Notes: generated from the letters alone by a model not told the origin. Shown: positions 1-6,659, counted from the stretch's first letter. The stretch is DNA of 16,515 bases from Oribacterium sp. UBA3737 (GCA_002371295.1 DFGZ01000302.1:1-16515), one strand, 5' to 3'. A program made the numbers and translations.

Positions 1-510
1 TTTGAGTCATGGCCTGAGATGGAGCACAATATCATTCCTTACATCGGCGGTGAGGAAGAGAAGTCAGAGAAGGAGCCTTTGAGAGTTCTCGGTAAGCTAG
101 AGGGAGATCATATCGATCTTTGCGAGGATATCAAGATCTCTGCTCAGTGTATCCGTGTTCCTATCCTTAACGGTCACACAGCTACAGTTTTTGTCAAGTT
201 CCACAAGAAGCCTACAAAGGAAGAGCTCATTCAGGCTCTCAGAGATTACAAGGGTGAGCCACAGGAGCTCAAGCTTCCTTCAGCGCCTGAGCATTTCATC
301 CAGTATCTTGAGGATGATAACCGTCCTCAGATCTCTCTTGATGTGGATTATGAGCGCGGTATGGGTATCTCCATCGGACGTATCCGCGAGGATTCCATAT
401 ATGACTGGAAGTTCGTGGGCCTCAGCCATAACACCCTTCGCGGCGCAGCAGGCGGCGGAGTTGAGGCTGCAGAGTACCTTGCAGCAAAGGGCTACATAAC
501 AAAGAAATAA
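1..510 (+). CDS. asd: Aspartate-semialdehyde dehydrogenase, C-terminal part (partial)
   Basis: The frame is open from base 1 and ends at TAA 508-510, so the N-terminal half, with the NADP-binding domain and catalytic cysteine, lies outside the window. The visible part matches the C-terminal dimerisation domain of the archaeal/fungal-type aspartate-semialdehyde dehydrogenases: NIIPYIGGEEEK near the left edge, then SAQCIRVPILNGHTA, and near the end YDWKFVGLSHNTLRGAAGGG. The enzyme reduces aspartyl phosphate to aspartate semialdehyde in the lysine, threonine, methionine and diaminopimelate pathways. Codon choice is strongly biased (AAG, CTT, CTC), as expected for a well-expressed gene. A strong terminator follows at 567-616, so the gene probably ends its transcript. 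The ATG at 19 is an internal methionine, not the start. Family assignment is from recognised motifs and is fairly certain. Confidence 0.93.
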   Translation, partial: FESWPEMEHNIIPYIGGEEEKSEKEPLRVLGKLEGDHIDLCEDIKISAQCIRVPILNGHTATVFVKFHKKPTKEELIQALRDYKGEPQELKLPSAPEHFIQYLEDDNRPQISLDVDYERGMGISIGRIREDSIYDWKFVGLSHNTLRGAAGGGVEAAEYLAAKGYITKK

Positions 511-566
511 CAGCGGTATAAAAGCATAAAAATCACTCCTGATATGGAGCGGCTTGAGCAGCATAG

Positions 567-616
567 AAGTGCAGATGTCAGAGAGAAATTACCTGTGACA
601 CCTGCACTTGTTTTTT
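567..616 (+). terminator. Rho-independent terminator after asd
   Basis: The arm AAGTGCAG (567-574) pairs perfectly with CTGCACTT (602-609). After one mismatch the inner arms TGTCA and TGACA continue the stem. One G and then six T follow the stem (611-616). This is a typical intrinsic terminator and separates asd from the secreted-protein gene. Confidence 0.9.
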
Positions 617-719
617 GCGCAAAATCAATCAAGGTGAAGTTTAAAATCCGTTATTTCGATATTTTTTAAATGGCCGGGTACAGGCGGGAAAAACAATTTA
701 TAAGATGACTTACGCTGTA

Positions 720-749
720 TTTACAATGAAATATCACCTCGGATATAAT
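720..749 (+). promoter_or_regulatory. Probable sigma-A promoter of the secreted-protein gene
   Basis: A consensus -10 box TATAAT is at 744-749 with a -35-like TTTACA at 720-725, spacing 18 bp. Transcription would start near 756, giving a leader of about 40 nt before the ATG at 794. The stretch from 617 to 719 shows nothing else I can support. Confidence 0.6.
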
Positions 750-793
750 GTTTAAAGTAGTAGCTTTGGGTCGAAAAAATGAGGGGATCTTCA

Positions 794-1399
794 ATGAAAA
801 GGATGTTTATTTTTGCGGCGGTTATTTCTATGATGCTCAGTGTTCCGGCATTTGCAGAGAACTATGCTGCAGCAAACAAAGGGTATTTTGGGCCGGGACC
901 GACCGGGAATTCTGTATCGCCTGATCTTTCCGCAGTCTGTGAACAGTATAAGGAAATAGTGCTTAGGGAGAACGCTTTAGACAGCAGTGTCGGATACAAG
1001 CTGTTTTATCTTGATGATGACGATATTCCTGAAATGACAGTGAATAATGTCGGATACTGGCTTAAGATCGTTTCCAGCAACGGTAATGAAGCCTTCTATA
1101 TAGCTCAGTCCGATGGTGATCCGATACTCGGGTACGGAACTCACGGACGGGAGTATATATGTTATGAACGTTCGGGAAGAATCGACACAGGTGCCAATGT
1201 AGGTGCTACTTCCATGTATGTTCCTGAGTATCTGTTCTATGATAAAGCCTCCGGTACATTCGTTTTTTCATCATACGGCGAAGCGATATCCGGAAAGTAT
1301 ACCGATCTCTGCTATGATGACCTTTCAGCGATGGAAATGTACAGAGATCTGGAGCTTATCGCTCAGGGAAAACAGCCCATTGGAAAAGACAGTGTCTGA
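794..1399 (+). CDS. Secreted protein of unknown function
   Basis: The protein has 201 residues from the ATG at 794. GAGGGG at 781-786 makes a good ribosome site for this start; the ATG at 779 lies upstream of that site and is less likely. The N-terminus is a classical Sec signal peptide: MKRMF, a hydrophobic core, and an AFA cleavage site before ENY. There is no lipobox cysteine, so the mature protein is probably released or wall-associated. Around mature residues 40-65 there is LFYLDDDDIPEMTV, which resembles the 'LIDLDGDGIPEL' acidic calcium-type segment seen in many secreted Lachnospiraceae proteins of unknown role. The rest is rich in Tyr, Ser and Asp and has no recognised enzyme motif. 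It has its own promoter and terminator, so it is a single-gene unit. The export prediction is strong; the function is not known. Confidence 0.8.
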   Translation: MKRMFIFAAVISMMLSVPAFAENYAAANKGYFGPGPTGNSVSPDLSAVCEQYKEIVLRENALDSSVGYKLFYLDDDDIPEMTVNNVGYWLKIVSSNGNEAFYIAQSDGDPILGYGTHGREYICYERSGRIDTGANVGATSMYVPEYLFYDKASGTFVFSSYGEAISGKYTDLCYDDLSAMEMYRDLELIAQGKQPIGKDSV

Positions 1400-1424
1400 G
1401 TAAAAAGAGAATAATCAGCTTTGT

Positions 1425-1456
1425 AAATCCCCCCTACTCCCAGGGGGGATTTTATT
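1425..1456 (+). terminator. Rho-independent terminator after the secreted-protein gene
   Basis: A perfect 10-bp stem AAATCCCCCC (1425-1434) / GGGGGGATTT (1443-1452) has an 8-nt loop and a T-rich tail. The start is 25 nt beyond the stop codon. The T-rich tail runs into a TATAAT box at 1458-1463. Confidence 0.92.
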
Positions 1457-1457
1457 G

Positions 1458-1463
1458 TATAAT
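1458..1463 (+). promoter_or_regulatory. Possible -10 box for the galM-topB transcript
   Basis: TATAAT follows the terminator directly and has TG just before it, though not at the exact extended -10 spacing. No -35 box is visible, because that position falls in the terminator stem. Transcription would start near 1470 and give a leader of about 155 nt that carries the structured element at 1529-1620. Confidence 0.35.
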
Positions 1464-1489
1464 GGTCGGAGCAAAAAAGGGGACGGAAT

Positions 1490-1540
1490 CGGTACGGGTT
1501 CGAGCAGACTGAATTTGCGATGACCTATAGATGTGAAGGT
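1490..1540 (+). repeat. Degenerate upstream copy of the leader element
   Basis: This stretch can be aligned with the intact element at 1570-1620: GGT, ACGG, TTC, CT-GA-TT-GC, ATGA-C and GTGAAGG occur in the same order. It also shares TTCGAGCA with the element before the beta-helix gene. It can form its own small hairpin, TTC-AG / CTGAA with loop CAGA (1499-1513). The similarity is by eye and partial, so this could also be chance. Confidence 0.35.
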
Positions 1541-1620
1541 TAAATGCTTACTTTCAAATCTGTCCGGCAGGTCATACGGAATTCCGGATGCACTCGATTC
1601 GCACATGATCCATGGAGGTA
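1529..1620 (+). promoter_or_regulatory. Structured leader element, copy 1 (before galM)
   Basis: There are two hairpins and then the ribosome site. Hairpin 1 pairs AGATGTGAAGG (1529-1539) with CTTTCAAATCT (1551-1561), 10 of 11 positions. Exactly 8 nt later GGTCAT (1570-1575) can pair with ATGATCC (1605-1611) with one bulged T. Inside this, GAAT (1579-1582) pairs with ATTC (1597-1600), followed by a bulged T and a weaker inner stem. The element runs into TCCATGGAGGTA, which holds the SD GGAGGT (1614-1619). The same layout recurs before the gene at 4890. The class is not one I recognise. Confidence 0.55.
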
Positions 1621-1624
1621 AAAA

Positions 1625-2686
1625 ATGGCAGTAAAAGAATCGATTCTTGGAAAGCTTCAGGATGGAACAGAAGTAAAAAGATATACATTGACAAATGGTA
1701 ACGGCACAGAGGCAAGCTTTACGGACCTTGGCGGAACGTGGCTCACTATGCTTGTGAAGGATAAAGACGGTAATCAGAGAGACGTGGTTCTCGGAGTTGA
1801 CTCCGTTGACATGCTTCTCAGGAATCCGGGACACATGGGCGAGCCTGTGGGAAGAAACGCAAACCGTATCGGCAGTGCAAGCTTTGAGATAAACGGCAAA
1901 ACATATGAGCTCAGTAAGAATGACAAGGAAAAGAACAGCCTTCATTCCGGACCGGACTACTGGAGAACCAGAATCTGGGATGCGGAGTATGATAATGCAG
2001 GCCTCGGAAGCTATGTGATGTTCTCGCTTCATTCACCTGACGGAGATCAGGGCTTCCCGGGAAATGCCGAGGTTTCCGTAACATATACACTTACTGAGGA
2101 CGACAGTCTGGAGATACACTATACAGGAACCGCAGATCAGGATACTGTATTTAACATGACTAACCATGCGTACTTCAATCTTGCGGGTCACGACAGCGGT
2201 GATGCTACAGATCAGATCGTCTGGATCAATGCTTCCCGATATACACCTGCGGATTCCGAATCCATACCTTACGGCAGCATAGATTCAGTTCAGGGCACAC
2301 CGATGGATTTCACTTCACCGAAGCCTATAAAGAGAGATATCAACACAAACTTTGACCAGCTTAATTTCGCAGGCGGTTTTGACCATAACTGGGTTCTCGA
2401 TGATTATGACGGAGATGTAAGACTTGTGGCAACTTCATACTCTGAGAAGTCGGGAATAAAGATGTCTGTTTACACAGACCTTCCGGGAATGCAGTTCTAT
2501 ACAGCGAACTTCCTTGCTTCGGATTTCGAGGGAAAGAACGGAGCACATTTCGGCCCGAGACACGGATACTGTTTCGAGACCCAGCTTTATCCTGACTGTC
2601 TCCACAAGGCAGACTGGCCTTCATCCATAGTGAAGGTGGGTGAGGAATATGATACGACCACCATATATAAGTGGGAAGTAATGTAA
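1625..2686 (+). CDS. galM: Aldose 1-epimerase (galactose mutarotase)
   Basis: The 353-residue cytoplasmic enzyme interconverts alpha and beta anomers of hexoses, chiefly galactose and glucose, feeding the Leloir pathway. Family motifs are in order: GRNANRI near residue 77, LHSGP with His107, NMTNHAYFNLAG with the catalytic acid His181, FDHNW near 252, and CFETQLYPD with the catalytic base Glu318. Length is normal for the family. The ATG at 1625 follows GGAGGT by 5 nt, so the start is secure. No other galactose gene is next to it. topB follows after 13 nt, which implies one transcript. The leader carries the structured element shared with the 4890 gene. The sugar specificity cannot be read from the sequence. 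Confidence 0.94.
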   Translation: MAVKESILGKLQDGTEVKRYTLTNGNGTEASFTDLGGTWLTMLVKDKDGNQRDVVLGVDSVDMLLRNPGHMGEPVGRNANRIGSASFEINGKTYELSKNDKEKNSLHSGPDYWRTRIWDAEYDNAGLGSYVMFSLHSPDGDQGFPGNAEVSVTYTLTEDDSLEIHYTGTADQDTVFNMTNHAYFNLAGHDSGDATDQIVWINASRYTPADSESIPYGSIDSVQGTPMDFTSPKPIKRDINTNFDQLNFAGGFDHNWVLDDYDGDVRLVATSYSEKSGIKMSVYTDLPGMQFYTANFLASDFEGKNGAHFGPRHGYCFETQLYPDCLHKADWPSSIVKVGEEYDTTTIYKWEVM

Positions 2687-2699
2687 CAGAGAGGTATTT

Positions 2700-4682
2700 T
2701 TGAAGAGTTTATTTATAGCAGAGAAACCGTCGGTGGCGCAGCAGTTCGCCCAGGCCCTCAATATGAAAAATGTCAGGAGGGGAGACGGCTTTCTGGAGGA
2801 TGAGAATTATGTCATCACCTGGTGTGTCGGGCATCTGGTGCAGCTTTCTTATCCTGAAGAATATGATGCTGCTTTGAAAAAGTGGAGCTTTGAAACACTT
2901 CCTTTCATTCCGAAGGATGCGGAGTGGAGGTATGAGGTGGGTAAAAGCACCCAAAAGCAGTTCGAAGTGGTTTCCAGACAGCTGAACCGGGAGGATGTGG
3001 GTACCATATATGTCTGTACCGATAGCGCCCGTGAAGGAGAGTATATCTACAGACTTGTTGAGATGATGGCCAAGGTTCCGGAGAGCAAGGAAAAAAAGCG
3101 TGTATGGATAGACTCCCAGACCAATGAAGAGATACTCCGAGGTATCAGGGAGGCTAAACCGGACAGCGCCTATGACAATCTTTCGGCAGCGGCATTCTCA
3201 CGCGCCAAGGAGGATTATCTCATGGGCATAAACTTCAGCCGCGCCTTGTCTCTTAAATACAGTAACCGCATCAGACGGGAGCTGAATATGGACCGTAAGG
3301 ACAAGATGGTGGTGGCAGTAGGACGTGTCATGACCTGCGTTCTCGGGATGATAGTCAAGAGGGAGCAGGAGATAAGGGCCTTTCAGAAGACCACCTTTTA
3401 TCGTATTCTCGGAGATTTTGATATAGGCGAAGGGGCAAAGATCACTGCTGACTGGAAGCAGACCGAGGGTTCACGTCTGTATGCTCCTACGGAAATCTAT
3501 GACGGAAAAGGTTTTCTCAAGCAGGGCAGGGCTGTGGAGTTCATGAAGAGCTTCATGCCTTTCCCGAGAGAGGCTACTGTTACCTCGGTTGAAAAGAAAA
3601 AGGAGACAAAGAACCCTCCTTTACTGTATAATCTTGCGGAGCTTCAGAATGACTGTTCTAAGATGTTCAAGATAAGTCCTGATGAGACCCTTGCCATCGC
3701 CCAGGAGCTGTATGAAAAGAAGCTCACCACCTATCCGCGTACGGATGCAAGAGTTCTTTCGACTGCTGTATCAAAGGAGATAGCGAAGAACATAAAGGGG
3801 CTTTCCACTTACGAACCTGTGGCAGAATGCGCGGGAGAGATATTGGAAAAGGGAGCTTACAGTCAGATAGCGAAAACGAGATATGTGGATGACAAGAAGA
3901 TCGCGGATCACTATGCCATCATACCTACAGGACAGGGACAGAAGGAATATCAGTCTCTGAAACCTCTTGCAAAAAAGGTATATGAGTTGATTTGCAGACG
4001 ATTTCTTGCTATCTTTTATCCGCCCGCAGTATATCAGAAGGTGTCCCTTTCCATAGAGTGTAACGGAGAGTGCTTTTCCGCAAGCTCCAGAGCCTTGAAG
4101 GAGGAGGGTTATCTGAAGGTGGCCAATGTTAAAAAGTCTTCGGACGGTGGCCAGGGCGGACAGCCTGAGGAAAACGATAAGGACAGCGAAGGGGCAGAGG
4201 ATGATCTGAGCGGCAGGCTCAGTGAAGCTCTTCTTAAGCTGAAAAAGGGACAGAAGCTCGGGCTTCTTACCCTGAGGGTCAAGGAGGGAGAGACCTCTCC
4301 GCCGAAGAGATATACTTCCGGTTCCATGATACTTGCCATGGAGAACGCCGGAAACCTCATTGAGGATGAAGATCTGAGGGCCCAGATAAAGGGAGCCGGT
4401 ATAGGGACCAGTGCCACAAGAGCCGGAATTCTCACGAAGCTGGTGGATGACAGGTATGTGTCTCTTCAGAAAAAGACCCAGGTACTGACACCAACAGAGC
4501 TGGGAGAGCATATTGCCTACTATGTAAAGATATCCATACCCCATCTTCTGAACCCGAAGCTGACCGCTTCATGGGAAATGGGATTAAGCTCGGTGGCCGA
4601 GGGAAAGATCACCGAAAGAGAATATATGGATAAGCTGGAACAGTTCGTCAGAGAAAAAACCGAAAAGATACGAAGCATGTAG
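2700..4682 (+). CDS. topB: DNA topoisomerase III (type IA)
   Basis: The 660-residue enzyme starts at TTG 2700, with AGAGAGG 5 nt upstream. The N-terminal TOPRIM domain begins LFIAEKPSVAQQFA and has CTDSAREGEYIYRLV at residues 106-120. The second acidic residue of the usual DxDxE is Ala110; small residues at this place are common in Firmicute topoisomerase III. The active site LTTYPRTDARVLS places the DNA-linking tyrosine at Tyr345, followed by HYAIIPT (about 404) and GIGTSATRAGIL. The segment GRVMTCVLGMIV replaces the usual GRVQTPTL and points to a clostridial subfamily. A Gly/Asp/Glu-rich linker is near residues 470-505. There is no C-terminal zinc finger. It relaxes negatively supercoiled or single-stranded DNA by strand passage and resolves replication or recombination intermediates. 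It appears co-transcribed with galM, with no functional link I can see. Confidence 0.95.
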   Translation: MKSLFIAEKPSVAQQFAQALNMKNVRRGDGFLEDENYVITWCVGHLVQLSYPEEYDAALKKWSFETLPFIPKDAEWRYEVGKSTQKQFEVVSRQLNREDVGTIYVCTDSAREGEYIYRLVEMMAKVPESKEKKRVWIDSQTNEEILRGIREAKPDSAYDNLSAAAFSRAKEDYLMGINFSRALSLKYSNRIRRELNMDRKDKMVVAVGRVMTCVLGMIVKREQEIRAFQKTTFYRILGDFDIGEGAKITADWKQTEGSRLYAPTEIYDGKGFLKQGRAVEFMKSFMPFPREATVTSVEKKKETKNPPLLYNLAELQNDCSKMFKISPDETLAIAQELYEKKLTTYPRTDARVLSTAVSKEIAKNIKGLSTYEPVAECAGEILEKGAYSQIAKTRYVDDKKIADHYAIIPTGQGQKEYQSLKPLAKKVYELICRRFLAIFYPPAVYQKVSLSIECNGECFSASSRALKEEGYLKVANVKKSSDGGQGGQPEENDKDSEGAEDDLSGRLSEALLKLKKGQKLGLLTLRVKEGETSPPKRYTSGSMILAMENAGNLIEDEDLRAQIKGAGIGTSATRAGILTKLVDDRYVSLQKKTQVLTPTELGEHIAYYVKISIPHLLNPKLTASWEMGLSSVAEGKITEREYMDKLEQFVREKTEKIRSM

Positions 4683-4801
4683 CGGCTTTCCGGGAGCGGC
4701 CTGATGCAGGAAAAGTACCGGAACCTAAGCCTGAGGAGATCATAATGTGCCCATAGGGCAAAAATAAAATCCCATATTTTGACGGATTCCATGGGAGAGA
4801 A

Positions 4802-4886
4802 AAGTTTGAAAGTGGACTGTCAAACTTAATTGGTGGGTCATATACAAATTCGAGCAAGCTCGATTTGTGCATGGTCCATGGAGGTA
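4802..4886 (+). promoter_or_regulatory. Structured leader element, copy 2 (before the 4890 gene)
   Basis: The layout is the same as at 1529-1620. Hairpin 1 is a perfect 8-bp stem AAGTTTGA (4802-4809) / TCAAACTT (4820-4827). After exactly 8 nt comes GGTCAT (4836-4841), able to pair with ATGGTCC (4871-4877) with one bulged T. Inside is a strong hairpin: ACAAAT (4844-4849) / ATTTGT (4863-4868), a bulged T, then CGAG (4851-4854) / CTCG (4859-4862), loop CAAG. It ends in TCCATGGAGGTA with the SD GGAGGT. I see no convincing promoter between 4683 and 4801. A small TGCCC/GGGCA dyad at 4748-4760 lacks a T tail. Confidence 0.6.
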
Positions 4887-4889
4887 AGA

Positions 4890-5567
4890 ATGAAAAAGAG
4901 TGAAATGACTATTGAGGCCATGTATGATCTTCAATATACAGAAGCTAAAGAGGCATTTTCAGGATGTACGTATCCATGGGAGGTGCTTCCGAAGATTCAT
5001 GATTTTATAGCATCATACGGTGAGACTTTGTCAAAGGACGAGTATGACGAGATAAAGCCCCACGTGTGGGTCCACAAGACTGCAAAGGTTTTTGAGTCTG
5101 CGTATTTTGCTGAGTACATCATCATCGGACCTGAGACTGAGGTGAGACAGTGTGCTTTCCTTAGAGGGAATATCATTGTGGGAAGGAACTGCGTTATCGG
5201 TAATTCCTGCGAGCTTAAAAATGTGATTGTTTTTGATAATGTTCAGATACCGCACTATAATTATGTGGGAGATTCTGTTCTCGGATTCAAGTCCCACATG
5301 GGAGCTGCATCACTTACATCAAATGTGAAGTCTGACAAGAAGCTCGTAAAGGTGCATGCTGAGGACGGAGACATTGAAACAGGACTCAAGAAGTTCGGTG
5401 CCATGCTCAGTGATCATGTTGAAGTGGGCTGCGGCTCTGTACTTAATCCGGGAACTGTGATAGGATGTGATACCAATATCTATCCATTAAGTTCGGTGAG
5501 AGGCTGTATCAGCGCACATTCCATCTATAAGGCGAAGGACGACATCGTAAGAAAGAACGAAGACTGA
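4890..5567 (+). CDS. Left-handed beta-helix acyltransferase-like protein (GlmU C-domain relative)
   Basis: The protein has 225 residues from the ATG at 4890, which lies 4 nt after GGAGGT. An upstream in-frame ATG at 4830 would start inside the leader element and is rejected. After about 55 helical-looking residues, hexapeptide repeats run from about 60 to 205 (for example IIIGPETEVRQCAFLRGNII and VIGNSCELKNVIVF), the mark of a left-handed beta-helix. The segment PHYNYVGDSVLG and SLTSNVK (121-147) aligns with the GlmU acetyltransferase site, with His122 at the place of the catalytic histidine. The nucleotidyltransferase signature of a pyrophosphorylase domain is absent, although relatives are often labelled UDP-GlcNAc pyrophosphorylase. 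An acetyltransfer reaction on a sugar phosphate, perhaps for cell-wall precursors, is inferred. The substrate is unknown. Confidence 0.85.
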   Translation: MKKSEMTIEAMYDLQYTEAKEAFSGCTYPWEVLPKIHDFIASYGETLSKDEYDEIKPHVWVHKTAKVFESAYFAEYIIIGPETEVRQCAFLRGNIIVGRNCVIGNSCELKNVIVFDNVQIPHYNYVGDSVLGFKSHMGAASLTSNVKSDKKLVKVHAEDGDIETGLKKFGAMLSDHVEVGCGSVLNPGTVIGCDTNIYPLSSVRGCISAHSIYKAKDDIVRKNED

Positions 5568-5586
5568 TAAATCGGGCGCATCATAA

Positions 5587-5614
5587 GTGAGTGACAAATA
5601 CTTTTGACACTCAC
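5587..5614 (+). repeat. Inverted repeat upstream of upp (possible operator)
   Basis: GTGAGTG (5587-5593) and CACTCAC (5608-5614) are perfect complements. Inside them, after one A/A mismatch, CAAA and TTTG pair around a TACT centre, giving 11 bp in all. No T-run follows, so it is not a standard terminator. The right arm overlaps a TTGACA sequence at 5604-5609 that could be a -35 box, so an operator is plausible. It could also be the 3' end of the preceding transcript. Confidence 0.5.
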
Positions 5615-5632
5615 ATCATAGTACTAAACTAA
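5604..5632 (+). promoter_or_regulatory. Possible upp promoter
   Basis: A consensus -35 box TTGACA lies at 5604-5609. The -10 is weak: AACTAA at 17-bp spacing or TAAACT at 15 bp. If used, transcription would begin before the terminator-like hairpin at 5636-5677 and place it in the upp leader. Confidence 0.35.
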
Positions 5633-5635
5633 CTA

Positions 5636-5677
5636 CCGGTCTGATATGACCCTAAGGCTTTAAGGACCGGGTTTTTT
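5636..5677 (+). terminator. Terminator or attenuator in front of upp
   Basis: CCGGTC (5636-5641) pairs with GACCGG (5665-5670), followed by G and six T (5672-5677). Only 17 nt separate the T-run from the upp start, leaving no room for a promoter downstream. upp transcripts therefore must read through it, or it acts as an attenuator. A small competing hairpin, GGTC (5638-5641) with the nearer GACC (5648-5651), is possible. No PyrR-binding consensus is visible. Confidence 0.65.
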
Positions 5678-5694
5678 ATAAAGGAGATTTAATA

Positions 5695-6339
5695 ATGGAA
5701 AACAATTTTGGAGAGAATGTAACAATACTTGATCACCCATTACTTACACATAAGATTTCACTTCTTCGTGAAAAGTCAACAGGTACAAACGAGTTCAGAC
5801 AGCTGGTAGAAGAGATCGCTATGCTTATGGGTTTTGAGGCGTTACATGACCTTCCTACAAAGTATGTTGAGATCGACACACCTATCGAGAGAGCAAGTGT
5901 AAAGATGCTTGCCGGAAGAAAGCTTGCCATCGTTCCTATCCTTCGTGCAGGTCTCGGAATGGTATCGGGTCTTACAGCTCTCGTTCCCAGTGCAAAGATC
6001 GGACATATCGGTATGTACAGAGATGAGACAACTCATCAGCCTGTAGAGTATTTCTGCAAGCTCCCTAATCCTATCGAAGAGCGTCAGATCGTTGTCTGCG
6101 ATCCTATGCTCGCAACAGGCGGTTCTGCAGTTGATGCTATTTCCCAGATCAAGAGACATGGCGGAAAGAAGATCAAGTTCATCTGCATCATCGCAGCTCC
6201 TGAAGGAATCAAGAAGCTTGTAGCAGCACATCCTGACATCCAGATCTATGTTGGAAATGTTGACCGCTGCCTCAATGAAAATGCTTATATCTGTCCTGGT
6301 CTTGGAGATGCAGGAGACCGTATCTTCGGAACAAAGTAA
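5695..6339 (+). CDS. upp: Uracil phosphoribosyltransferase
   Basis: The 214-residue enzyme makes UMP from uracil and PRPP in pyrimidine salvage. The PRPP-binding motif [13 protein letters not shown] covers residues 133-145, PILRAGLGM is at 81-89, and the uracil-binding C-terminus reads [17 protein letters not shown]. Length is close to the usual 209 residues. The ATG at 5695 follows AAGGAG by 8 nt. Codon use is strongly biased toward AAG, CTT and ATC, as for a well-expressed gene. It stands alone, with a terminator-like leader before it and a long hairpin after it. Control by pyrimidine level through the leader is possible but not shown. Confidence 0.97.
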   Translation: MENNFGENVTILDHPLLTHKISLLREKSTGTNEFRQLVEEIAMLMGFEALHDLPTKYVEIDTPIERASVKMLAGRKLAIVPILRAGLGMVSGLTALVPSAKIGHIGMYRDETTHQPVEYFCKLPNPIEERQIVVCDPMLATGGSAVDAISQIKRHGGKKIKFICIIAAPEGIKKLVAAHPDIQIYVGNVDRCLNENAYICPGLGDAGDRIFGTK

Positions 6340-6354
6340 ATAAGAAAAGATGAG

Positions 6355-6413
6355 CTGCGCTATAATTGCACGGGAAAACAGGATATCTTGCTTTCCCGGC
6401 GATTGCAGCGCAG
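6355..6413 (+). terminator. Long hairpin after upp (probable transcript end)
   Basis: CTGCGCT (6355-6361) pairs with AGCGCAG (6407-6413), AATTGC (6364-6369) with GCGATT (6399-6404, one G-T pair), and CGGGAAA (6371-6377) with TTTCCCG (6392-6398). The loop may fold further as CAGG/CTTG. The stem is about 24 bp with only small interruptions. The tail is TATTTATATAAG rather than a T-run, so termination would be weak; it may instead protect the 3' end. Bases 6414-6523 show nothing I can support. Confidence 0.55.
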
Positions 6414-6523
6414 TATTTATATAAGATATAAGTGTCATAAGTCTATCCTCCACTTGTGCTTGCACAAAGCCGGAGAAGCTCAAAAGGATTCGGTATCGGC
6501 TTTTGACATTTTCGTCTTAACAT

Positions 6524-6558
6524 CAAAAAAGGCGGGTCTGTCCGAAAACAAACTCACC
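6524..6558 (-). terminator. Terminator of tRNA-Leu (minus strand)
   Basis: Read on the minus strand, GGTGAGTTTG (6558-6549) pairs at 9 of 10 positions with CAGACCCGCC (6540-6531), followed by six T (6530-6525). It begins 9 nt after the tRNA 3' end, as expected for a single-tRNA transcript. Confidence 0.85.
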
Positions 6559-6566
6559 TTTATATC

Positions 6567-6647
6567 TGCCGCCTGCCGGACTTGAACCGGCATGGATAAA
6601 CCGCGCGATTTTGAGTCGCGTGCGTCTGCCAATTCCGCCAAGGCGGC
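6567..6647 (-). tRNA. tRNA-Leu (anticodon CAA)
   Basis: On the minus strand an 81-nt cloverleaf can be drawn. Acceptor arms are GCCGCCT and AGGCGGC with discriminator A. The D arm contains GAATTGGCAGA. The anticodon stem is CGCGA/TCGCG around loop CTCAAAA, so the anticodon is CAA and reads UUG. A 12-nt variable region suits a class II tRNA, and the T arm is GCCGG-TTCAAGT-CCGGC. CCA is not encoded. The variable arm is short for leucine, but identity and anticodon are clear. It is the only minus-strand gene in the window. Confidence 0.95.
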
Positions 6648-6659
6648 TAAGACTTATAT

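Noticed and set aside
4748..4760. TGCCC/GGGCA hairpin after topB
   Set aside because: It is followed by A-rich, not T-rich, sequence on the + strand, and there is no minus-strand gene to terminate.
6388..6585. Open frame of 65 codons on the + strand across the tRNA terminator region
   Set aside because: It overlaps the long hairpin and the minus-strand terminator, has no ribosome site and shows no recognisable protein features.
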